DNA of 36,503 nucleotides from Chloroflexota bacterium (GTDB taxonomy: Bacteria > Chloroflexota > Dormibacteria > CF-121), in the NCBI GenBank assembly GCA_005880615.1, contig VBID01000134.1:1-36503 (forward strand). The letters are read 5' to 3'. The notes under the pieces were generated by a model. That model was not told where the DNA came from, made no database searches, and saw only the letters and a program-made list of their open reading frames with translations. Each line of letters starts with the position of its first letter. Within the stretch, counting starts at the first letter, position 1. A program made the translations under genes and the position numbers. Below, one piece after another: positions 30,218-36,503 of this stretch.

Positions 30218-32464
30218 TTACGCCGCTTCGGGTGTGGGTTCGAGCGGCTCGCCCAGGTTGGTCCGCCGGTACAGCCGCGTCAACGGCCGAGGTGACCACC
30301 AGTTGGCGGGACCGAGCAGCCGCATGACGGCGGGGACGATCAGCGCCCGGACCAGGGTGGCATCGATAGCGACGGCCAGGGCCAGCCCCAGCCCAATGGA
30401 CTTGATCAGCACCACGTCCGCCAGCCCGAAGGCGGCGAAGACCGCCACCATAATGGCGGCCGCGCCGGTGACCAGCCGGCCGCTTCGCTCGAGGCCCTCC
30501 GCCACCGCATGGGTCGTGTCGGCGGTGCGCCGGTATTCTTCCTGGATCCGGCTGATCAGCATGACCTCGTAGTCCATGGAGAGGCCGAACACGATGCAGA
30601 AGAGGAGGACAGGGACCGAAGGATCGATCGACGAGGCTGTGAAGTTGAGGAGGTGACTGAGGTGGCCCTGTTGGAAGACCCACACCAGCGCTCCAAAAGA
30701 AGCGGAAATCGAGATCACGTTCATGACCACCGCCTTGAGCGGCAACACCAGCGAGCCGGTGAGCAGGAACAGGGCCAGGTAGGTCATCAACACCACGAAG
30801 AGGACGGCGCCGGGGATGCGCTGCAGGATGAAACTGAGCAGGTCGATGTCGTACGCGGTCAGCCCGCCTACCAGGATCTGGCTCCCCGAGGGCGGCTTGA
30901 GGGCGCGAATCGCCCGCACGATGGCCCGAGCCTGATCGCTTTGCGCCCCCTGGCGGGTGCCTACGTTGAGCACGACGATGTCTTTGCCGACGCTCTGGCG
31001 GACGGCATCCTGCACGGACGACGGCGCCTGGGCGGTCGGCCCGCTGAGGAGGGCCTGGTAATCGGTGCGCCCCAGGGCCGGGTCCAGGTTGACCACACTG
31101 GTGACCCGCTCGACGTTGGGAATCGCGGCCAGGCGGCGGCTGAAGTCATACAGATCACCGACCCGGTCAGCGGTGAGGGGCGGCCCTTCGGTGTAACGAA
31201 CGACCACGGTCATGGTGGTCAGGTTGTGCCCCGGGAACTGCTCCATCAGCATCTCGGTCGCCCGGCGCGACTCGGCAGCGGGCGGGAGCATGTTGACGTC
31301 GCCGTTGGCCAGTCGGATGTGGACGAAGGGAGAGGCGATCAGGGCCAGGAGGGCGAGCACCGGAACCAGCACCAGCACCGGCCGGCGCATTACCCAGGTG
31401 GCCACGCCATGCCAGAGCCCGCGCCCGGCGCGCCGGCGGGGCAGGGGCAGCCGCAGCCGGTTGACCCGACCTCCCAGAACCGCCAGCAGTGACGCCAGGA
31501 AGGTGAGGGCATAGAGCACGGCGATGGCAACCACTACCGCGCCAGCCAGTCCCATGGAAGCCAGGAACGAGCCCTGGAAGAAGAGCATCCCGCTGAGGCC
31601 GATGGCCACGGTCAATCCAGAAAACGTCACCGCGCGGCCGGCGGTGGCCATGGTCCGCGCCAGGCTCTCCTCCGCCGAGCGGCCGCCGGCCAGCTCTTCG
31701 CGGAATCGGTTGACCATGAACAGGGAGTAGTCGATGGCCACCCCCAGGCCGATCAGGGTGACGATGTTGGTGGCATAGGTGGATACGTCGGTCACCCGCG
31801 CCAGCAGACCAACGCCGGCCAGCCCGCCCACCACCGCCAGCCCGCCGACGCCCAGCGGCAACAGGGCGGCCACCACCGTGGCGAACACGACCAGTAGTAA
31901 CACCGCGGCCAGGGGCAGCGACACCAGCTCAGCCCGCTGCAGGTCCGCCTTCAGGATGGTGTCGAAGTCGTGGCCGACGGCCAGGTTTCCGGTGGCCAGG
32001 ATCGTCAGCCGGTCGGAATGGACGAGCGCGCGCAGCTGCTCGTAGTACTGGCGCGCCGTGGGGAAGTCATCCTTGACCGAGACGACGGCCAGCATGGCGT
32101 GGCCGTCCCGGGACTGGAGCGCGGCGGCCGCGCTGGGCGGGCTGGAATACGGAGTGCTGACCAGGTCCACCCGGGAGTCGGCCCGTAGTGGGGCAAGGGC
32201 GGAATCCATAGCGGCTCGGAATGCCGGATCCCGCACGGTGAGCGCATCGCTGCGGAAGATCAGGTCGAACGACGACCCGCCCGGTTGCGGCAGTTCCTTG
32301 GCGATCAGGCTGGCGGCTCGCGCGTACTCGAGCCCGGGCTGGCTGGTGTTCTGGAGAGTCCCGCCCTGGCTCAACGCCACGATCGACGCCGTCAGCATGA
32401 GGCCCGAGAAGCCCAGCACCAGCCACCGAAACCAATAGACGAATCGACCCCAGGCCGCGAACAT
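30218..32464 (-). CDS. MMPL-family RND transporter
   Basis: A 748-residue inner-membrane transporter with the MMPL layout: one TM, an extracytoplasmic domain (about 40-175), a block of TMs, a second TM with extracytoplasmic domain (about 365-520), then another TM block. The proton-relay motif is present in both halves: GLGVAIDYSLFMVNRF and FGLSMDYEVMLISRIQEEY. Family members export lipids, glycolipids or drugs. ATG 32464 lies 2 bases after the tetR stop with a GGGAGGGAG ribosome-binding site in the overlap region. The MFS gene follows. Regulation by the TetR protein is very likely. Confidence 0.92.
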   Translation of the reverse strand: MFAAWGRFVYWFRWLVLGFSGLMLTASIVALSQGGTLQNTSQPGLEYARAASLIAKELPQPGGSSFDLIFRSDALTVRDPAFRAAMDSALAPLRADSRVDLVSTPYSSPPSAAAALQSRDGHAMLAVVSVKDDFPTARQYYEQLRALVHSDRLTILATGNLAVGHDFDTILKADLQRAELVSLPLAAVLLLVVFATVVAALLPLGVGGLAVVGGLAGVGLLARVTDVSTYATNIVTLIGLGVAIDYSLFMVNRFREELAGGRSAEESLARTMATAGRAVTFSGLTVAIGLSGMLFFQGSFLASMGLAGAVVVAIAVLYALTFLASLLAVLGGRVNRLRLPLPRRRAGRGLWHGVATWVMRRPVLVLVPVLALLALIASPFVHIRLANGDVNMLPPAAESRRATEMLMEQFPGHNLTTMTVVVRYTEGPPLTADRVGDLYDFSRRLAAIPNVERVTSVVNLDPALGRTDYQALLSGPTAQAPSSVQDAVRQSVGKDIVVLNVGTRQGAQSDQARAIVRAIRALKPPSGSQILVGGLTAYDIDLLSFILQRIPGAVLFVVLMTYLALFLLTGSLVLPLKAVVMNVISISASFGALVWVFQQGHLSHLLNFTASSIDPSVPVLLFCIVFGLSMDYEVMLISRIQEEYRRTADTTHAVAEGLERSGRLVTGAAAIMVAVFAAFGLADVVLIKSIGLGLALAVAIDATLVRALIVPAVMRLLGPANWWSPRPLTRLYRRTNLGEPLEPTPEAA

Positions 32465-32466
32465 CG

Positions 32467-33138
32467 CTACTCCCTCCCCTCGCTGATCCTGGCGGGCACC
32501 GGGACCGCGGCCAGGGTGAACGCCATCTCGGAGAGCGCGTTGATCGCCGCATCCGAATCGAAGTCGGGGTCCATCAACTTCTGCAGGACGATGCCGTTCA
32601 TGGCTCCCCAGACGGCGGCCGCCAGCGCCTCCGGGTCCGAGGCCGGCTTGACCGCCGAAGCCGCCACCACCGCGCGGGCCACCAGCGCGATATCCTCGCG
32701 CCGCTCATTGATGAATCGCGCCACGGCGGCGGCAATGCGTGGGTTGTGCAGCCCCACCCCAAACATGTCGAACACCAGCCGGTGCATGTCCAGAAACCGC
32801 CGCACTTCCTCCTTGGCGAACTGGAAGCCCGCTAGGGCTTGCGACAGGGCCTGCTCCGGGCTGGGCGCCTCGCCTCCCAGCAGGCGGCGCTGCGCGTCCC
32901 ATTCCTGCTTGAGCGGCAGGCAGGCCCGCTCGATGACCGCCACCAGCAAGTCCTCTTTGCTCTCGAAGTAGTAGTGGGCCAGGCCGGGCGCCACCCCGGC
33001 TTCGGCGGCAATGTCCTTCATGGAGGTCTGGTGATACCCCTGCTTCAGCAGGGCACGGTAGGCCGCTTCCACGATCCGATCGCGGGTCTGGTCCCCTCCC
33101 CGGGTGTGGCGCTCCTGGTTGATTGAATGGTCAGTCAA
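32467..33138 (-). CDS. TetR-family transcriptional repressor
   Basis: A 223-residue regulator. The N-terminal HTH (RDRIVEAAYRALLKQGYHQT, SMKDIAAEAGVAPGLAHYYF, ESKEDLLVAVIE) is followed by an all-helical ligand domain (FRR-type helices, FDMFGVGLHNPRI, AVWGAMNGIVLQKL). TTG 33138 is preferred over TTG 33156, since the latter coincides with the predicted -10 element; no ATG or GTG is available ahead of the HTH. A leaderless or near-leaderless mRNA is likely. It heads the tetR-mmpL-MFS operon and should repress it through the dyad that overlaps its own start. Confidence 0.85.
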   Translation of the reverse strand: MTDHSINQERHTRGGDQTRDRIVEAAYRALLKQGYHQTSMKDIAAEAGVAPGLAHYYFESKEDLLVAVIERACLPLKQEWDAQRRLLGGEAPSPEQALSQALAGFQFAKEEVRRFLDMHRLVFDMFGVGLHNPRIAAAVARFINERREDIALVARAVVAASAVKPASDPEALAAAVWGAMNGIVLQKLMDPDFDSDAAINALSEMAFTLAAVPVPARISEGRE

Positions 33139-33179
33139 CTGTGTTTGGTCATTCAATCAAATCCTGGACAGGCTGTCAA
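33121..33179 (-). promoter_or_regulatory. Promoter and TetR operator dyad of the mmpL operon
   Basis: On the minus strand a perfect -35 TTGACA (33179-33174) precedes, by 17 bases, a weak -10 TTGAAT (33156-33151). An inverted repeat spans 33121-33158: GATTGAATG on the plus strand at 33121-33129 and CATTCAATC at 33150-33158, with CA/TG matches further in. The dyad covers the -10 and the likely transcription start, a normal place for TetR control. Repressor identity is inferred from adjacency. Confidence 0.6.
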
Positions 33180-33191
33180 CCTCAGGGTTGG

Positions 33192-33221
33192 TGTTCCCCT
33201 TCCTTCAGGAACGGGAGGGGG
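33192..33221. repeat. GC-rich intergenic hairpin repeat (REP-like), degenerate copy
   Basis: TTCCCCTTCCTTCAGGAACGGGAGGGGGCGG resembles the units at 2696 and 5295 (pyrimidine arm, short loop, AGGG-type purine arm, GGGGG tail). Pairing is imperfect (CCTTCC with GGAACGGG). It lies between the glycosyltransferase stop and the tetR promoter and could end the glycosyltransferase transcript. Confidence 0.35.
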
Positions 33222-33224
33222 CGG

Positions 33225-34538
33225 TTAGCGGCTGACGGCCGGCTGGAGCTCGACTTCCTCGGCCCGGCGGTATTCCTCCAGCAGGCGCTCGACGGTCCGT
33301 TCCCAGCTGAACTGGGTGGCGACCATTCGGCTACGTCGGCTGAAGCAGCGGCGCAACTCGTCGTCCTGGAGCAGCTGGCCAATCCGCTCCGCGTACAGGG
33401 CCGGTTGGTGGCCCGGGATCGTGTAGCCCGTCAGCCCGTCTTTGACGATGGCCGGCAGGCCGCCTACCCGGGCGGCCACCACGGGGGTGCCGCAGGCGGC
33501 GGCCTCCAGCGCCACCAGCCCGAAGGACTCGGTGTACGAGGGAACCACGCAGACGTCCGCCAGGCTCAGGTAGGTGGCCAGCGCGCCCTGCGCCACCGCC
33601 CCCATGAACCGAACGGAGCCGGCGATCCCCAGCCGGGCGGCGAGGGCTTCCAGCCGGCGCCGCTCTCCCCCCTCGGAGCGGCTCTCGACGGCCCCGTTGT
33701 GGCTGTCGTCGCCAATCACGATCAAAGCCATTGGCTGGCTCACCGGGGGCCGGCGTTGCAGGAGCGCGAAGGCTTCCAGCAGCGTCTCCGCGCCTTTGAG
33801 TCGCTCCAACCGGCCAGCAAACAGGATCACCCGCGTGTCGAGCAGGCCCAGCCGGAGCCGCAGCTCCCTGGTGGGTCGCGGTCCAAACATTTTGAGGCTG
33901 ACACCTGGTGGGACCACCGTCAGGTGCGACCAGTCGGCCCCGTACAGGCGAATCAGGTCCTCGGCTTCCGCCATGGTCGAGGCGACCAGCCGGTCGGAAT
34001 CGCGGACCACGGCCTGCTCGACGGCGATCCGATGCTCGGGCTCGGCTAAGGATCCGGCGGCCGCCCGCTCATTCTTGACCCGGGCCAGCGTGTGCGCCGT
34101 GTGAAACCAGGGGACCCGCCACTCTGCCTTCAGCTGCCGCGCCACCCAGCCGGAGAGCCAGTAGTGACTGTGAATCAGCTGGTAGTCCACGCCGCGCCGC
34201 TCCTGCTCCGCCAGGACCGCCTGGGTGAAGGCCGGAAGCAGGTCGAAGAGGTCCTCCTTGGCCGAGGCGGCCGGATCGCCGGCCGGGACGCGCGTTACCC
34301 AGCTGAGATCCGCCAGCCGGACCCGGTCCGGGCCGGTGTCGGTGCGGCGGGTGAACACCTCGGTCGGGACGCCATGCCGGCTCAATTCCTCACAGACGGC
34401 GCGCACGTACACGTTCATCCCGCCGTTCTCCTGCGAGCCCAGGGCCGCAAGCGGCGAGGCATGGACGCTGACGATGGCCAGTGGCCGACGGTCTGTCGTA
34501 GTGCCTCCTGTGACGTTCGGTCGCCGGGCGCTCCTCAC
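33225..34538 (-). CDS. MshA-like family 4 glycosyltransferase
   Basis: A 437-residue GT-B enzyme related to D-inositol-3-phosphate glycosyltransferase (MshA) and sucrose-phosphate-synthase-like proteins. Nucleotide and acceptor elements are ASPLAALGSQENGGMNVYV, VFTRRTDTG, HSHYWLSGWVARQLK and WFHTAHTLARVKNE. The donor domain has VVPPGVSLKMFGP, LFAGRLERLKGAETLLEAF and SYTESFGLVALEAAACGTPVV (EX7E). MshA makes the mycothiol precursor, but the rest of that pathway is not in the window, so only the family is claimed. GTG 34538 follows GAGGA at good spacing; ATG codons at 34637/34634 are possible but would overlap the divergent channel gene. Confidence 0.86.
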   Translation of the reverse strand: MRSARRPNVTGGTTTDRRPLAIVSVHASPLAALGSQENGGMNVYVRAVCEELSRHGVPTEVFTRRTDTGPDRVRLADLSWVTRVPAGDPAASAKEDLFDLLPAFTQAVLAEQERRGVDYQLIHSHYWLSGWVARQLKAEWRVPWFHTAHTLARVKNERAAAGSLAEPEHRIAVEQAVVRDSDRLVASTMAEAEDLIRLYGADWSHLTVVPPGVSLKMFGPRPTRELRLRLGLLDTRVILFAGRLERLKGAETLLEAFALLQRRPPVSQPMALIVIGDDSHNGAVESRSEGGERRRLEALAARLGIAGSVRFMGAVAQGALATYLSLADVCVVPSYTESFGLVALEAAACGTPVVAARVGGLPAIVKDGLTGYTIPGHQPALYAERIGQLLQDDELRRCFSRRSRMVATQFSWERTVERLLEEYRRAEEVELQPAVSR

Positions 34539-34617
34539 ATCGTCCTCGACCAGGCCGCTGCCGGTCAATTCTGGATCGGCGGCAGGGTGGGTACGGGATT
34601 GTGAGGGTCGAGATCGT

Positions 34618-35670
34618 ATGTTACGGTGTGACATCATCTCGGTACCCGGCCGAGCCCCAGGTCAAACCCCCATCCCCGCTCACAGCCCCCTCCGCCGATT
34701 TCGGCTTCCCCTTCTGGCCCTGGCCCTGGTCTTCGCCTACGCCATTGCCGGCTACATGCTGCTGGAACACTGGTCTTTGATCGACGCGCTCTACATGACG
34801 CTGACCACGGTCACCACCATCGGCTACCAGGAGGTCCACCCCCTGGACGACGCCGGCCGCATCTTCAACATGACCGTGATCATCAGCGGGGTGGGCACCA
34901 TGCTGTATACGTTTGGGATCTTCGGCGAGCTGCTCGTCGAGGGACAGATCGCCAGCTACGCTAGGAGGCGTCGAATGGAGCGCCGGGTCGAGAGCCTGAC
35001 CGATCACTACATCGTCTGCGGCTTCGGCCGGATGGGGACCGGCGTGGCCGCGGAATTTACCCAGAGCGGGACGCCATTCGTCGTGGTCGAGGCCAACCCG
35101 GAGCCCCTGACCAGGCTGCGGGCCAGCCAGATCCTGTTCGTCGCGGGGGACGCGGCTTCCGATGAGGCGCTTCTGGAGGCCGGTATCCTGCGAGCCAAGG
35201 GACTGGTCACCGCGGTGGACTCGGACGAGCGCAACGTCTTCATCACCCTGACCGCCCGAGCCCTGAACCCGGCGCTGTTCATCGTGGCCCGGTCCTCCTT
35301 CCAGGACTCAACCGAGAAGCTGCGACGCGCGGGCGCGAACCAGGTGGTCTCCCCCTATCTGATGGGCGCCCATCGGATGGCGGCGCTCGCCATCCATCCG
35401 GTGGCGGTCGATCTGCTGGACACCGTACTGCAGGGCGAGAACATCGACCTGGTGATCGAGGAGCTGCTGGTGCCGTCGGGGTCCCGGCTGCTGGGCACCA
35501 CCCTGGCCGACTCCGGCCTCCGCGCGGTGGGGGCCAACGTGCTCGCCATCCGCAAGCGCAGCGGGCAGCTGCGCCTCAATCCCGCCGACACCCAGGTGCT
35601 CGAAACCGACGACCTGCTGGTAGCCATCGGCACACGCGCGCAAATGCAGGCGGCCGAACGGCTGATCTAA
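34618..35670 (+). CDS. Two-TM potassium channel with RCK (TrkA-N/TrkA-C) domains
   Basis: A 350-residue ion channel subunit. TM1 (about 32-55, LPLLALALVFAYAIAGYMLL) and TM2 (about 85-110) flank a pore loop with TLTTVTTIGYQEVHPLDD. The filter reads TIGYQE, with Gln where the canonical TVGYGD has Gly. An RCK Rossmann domain (about 125-245: YIVCGFGRMGTGVAAEF, VVVEANPE, FVAGDA) and an RCK-C domain (about 270-350) complete it, predicting gating by NAD(H), Ca2+ or another ligand. ATG 34618 places a short hydrophilic N-terminus before TM1. It is divergent from the MshA-like gene. Confidence 0.88.
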   Translation: MLRCDIISVPGRAPGQTPIPAHSPLRRFRLPLLALALVFAYAIAGYMLLEHWSLIDALYMTLTTVTTIGYQEVHPLDDAGRIFNMTVIISGVGTMLYTFGIFGELLVEGQIASYARRRRMERRVESLTDHYIVCGFGRMGTGVAAEFTQSGTPFVVVEANPEPLTRLRASQILFVAGDAASDEALLEAGILRAKGLVTAVDSDERNVFITLTARALNPALFIVARSSFQDSTEKLRRAGANQVVSPYLMGAHRMAALAIHPVAVDLLDTVLQGENIDLVIEELLVPSGSRLLGTTLADSGLRAVGANVLAIRKRSGQLRLNPADTQVLETDDLLVAIGTRAQMQAAERLI

Positions 35671-35684
35671 CCGACCGGCCCCGG

Positions 35685-36503
35685 CTGGTCTTCCTGTTCT
35701 CCGAAACCGGTGCTGGTCATCGGGTGGCGGCCGAGGCCGTGCAAGCCGCCTTCGAGCGAGTGGCCCCGCAGCGCTTCACCCTTGATCTGGAAGACCCGAT
35801 GTCGCGCGAGGCCGGCATCCTGGCCCGCCGGGTGACCGCGCTCTACGGCCCGATCACGCGCCACGCCCCCGCTCTCTGGGCGCTCGGGTACCACGTCACC
35901 AATGCCGCCCCCACGGTACGCACCATTCAGGGCACCCTGGGGCGTGGGCTGCGCCCCCGCATGCGCCAGCTGTTGGATCCGCCGCCAGCGTTGGTGGCCA
36001 GCTTCCATCCCCTGCTCAATCACGTCGCTCTCGATGTCCTTCCCAGGGCGGTCCCGCTGGTCACCGTGATTACCGACTGGATCGACTTCCATCACGCTTG
36101 GACAGACCCGCGCGCGTCGTTTGTCATCTGTCCGTCGGAGCCAGCCATGGCCCTCTGCCGGCAGCGCGGCATCCCCGAGGCTCGGCTGTTCCGGGCCGGC
36201 CTCCCGGTGCATCCCCGGCTCGCGGATGCGATCCGCCGCTACCCCGACCGCCGCAGCGCCCGGCAAGCGCTGAAGCTCCGACCGTATGCGCCCACCGTGC
36301 TACTGGTCGGCGGGGGAGACGGCACGGAGCCGCTCGATCGCTACGCGCGCGCCCTGGCGGCGCTGCCGCTCGACCTGCAGGTGCTCGCCGTGTGCGGGCG
36401 CAACGAGCGACTGGCCCGCCGCCTGCGCGAGGAGAGCCACGCCGGGGTCCACGTTTTCGGCTTCGTGGACAACATGCCGGAGCTCATGCTCGCTTCCGAC
36501 CTG
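35685..36503 (+). CDS. MGDG-synthase-like GT28 glycosyltransferase, 3' end outside the window
   Basis: About 273 codons of a GT-B enzyme resembling monogalactosyldiacylglycerol synthase and processive diacylglycerol glucosyltransferase, which add sugars to membrane lipids. FLFSETGAGHRVAAEAVQAAF is the N-terminal acceptor-binding motif; FHPLLNHVALDVL, VTVITDWIDFHHAW and VICPSEPAMALCRQRGI follow, then VLLVGGGDG of the donor domain and VFGFVDNMPELMLASDL at the edge. The frame has no ATG, GTG or TTG upstream of the conserved motif; CTG 35685, 14 bases after the channel gene's stop, is the only near-cognate choice. A GTG later would remove the GAGH motif. The 3' end and catalytic Glu lie beyond the window. 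Confidence 0.8.
   Translation, partial: MVFLFSETGAGHRVAAEAVQAAFERVAPQRFTLDLEDPMSREAGILARRVTALYGPITRHAPALWALGYHVTNAAPTVRTIQGTLGRGLRPRMRQLLDPPPALVASFHPLLNHVALDVLPRAVPLVTVITDWIDFHHAWTDPRASFVICPSEPAMALCRQRGIPEARLFRAGLPVHPRLADAIRRYPDRRSARQALKLRPYAPTVLLVGGGDGTEPLDRYARALAALPLDLQVLAVCGRNERLARRLREESHAGVHVFGFVDNMPELMLASDL

Noticed and set aside
1-36503. Genome-wide reassignment of UGA as an explanation for the in-frame TGA codons
   Set aside because: Many genes here end in TGA at tight ATGA or TGATG junctions, so UGA works as a normal stop; only local recoding or mutation can explain the two exceptions.

Overview
The window is GC-rich chromosomal DNA (roughly two thirds G+C) of a bacterium with a peptidoglycan wall and several Sec-exported lipoproteins. 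A fused dihydropteroate synthase/HPPK, MshA-like and family-4 glycosyltransferases, FemAB ligases, a DUF4388 protein and paired GPDPase-type membrane proteins next to DUF4129 together suggest an uncultured Chloroflexota-type lineage (Dormibacteria/Limnocylindria-like). That assignment is an inference from gene content, not a measurement. TGA is used normally as a stop throughout, so the genetic code is standard. No tRNA, rRNA or CRISPR array was recognised.

Layout. 1-2626 (minus): a membrane operon of two paralogous multi-pass proteins and a DUF4129 protein cut by the window edge. 2749-5286: an FmdB zinc ribbon divergent from rsmG, then two tandem secreted SH3 proteins. 5467-11052 (minus): the most interesting region, a six-gene operon of SRPBCC, ArsR-rhodanese, methyltransferase, MBL-rhodanese-rhodanese, MFS transporter and ArsM-like methyltransferase. 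It has a recognisable promoter and operator, and most genes overlap by a few bases. The last gene carries an in-frame TGA exactly where relatives are expected to have a conserved Cys. Homologous-looking sequence continues for 56 codons beyond it, and a hairpin follows at bacterial SECIS distance, so it is probably a selenoprotein.

11125-13052: small membrane proteins and a class III nucleotide cyclase. 13189-18314: murE, divergent from a lipoprotein, a folP-folK fusion and a glycosyltransferase. 18298-20515 (minus): a SnoaL-like protein, a tandem HD-GYP-like protein and a DUF3806 protein with an in-frame TGA in its 5' extension. 20681-25322 (minus): a five-gene operon with two FemAB-type ligases, a histidine kinase, a response regulator and an SDR. 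25437-28876: a DUF4388 protein, a 192-bp MITE with about 49-bp inverted ends, and a lipoprotein with Ig-like and beta-propeller parts. 28884-33179 (minus): tetR-mmpL-MFS efflux operon with a promoter/operator dyad. 33225-36503: an MshA-like glycosyltransferase divergent from a two-TM K+ channel, followed by a GT28/MGDG-synthase-like glycosyltransferase cut by the window end.

In the arsR operon, a thiol/persulfide- or metalloid-responsive repressor probably controls sulfur-transfer proteins, an exporter and two methyltransferases. In the 20.7-25.3 kb operon, interpeptide-bridge enzymes are co-expressed with a two-component system, which suggests cell-wall feedback. Degenerate GC-rich hairpin repeats (2696, 5295, 18219, 33192) sit at gene ends.
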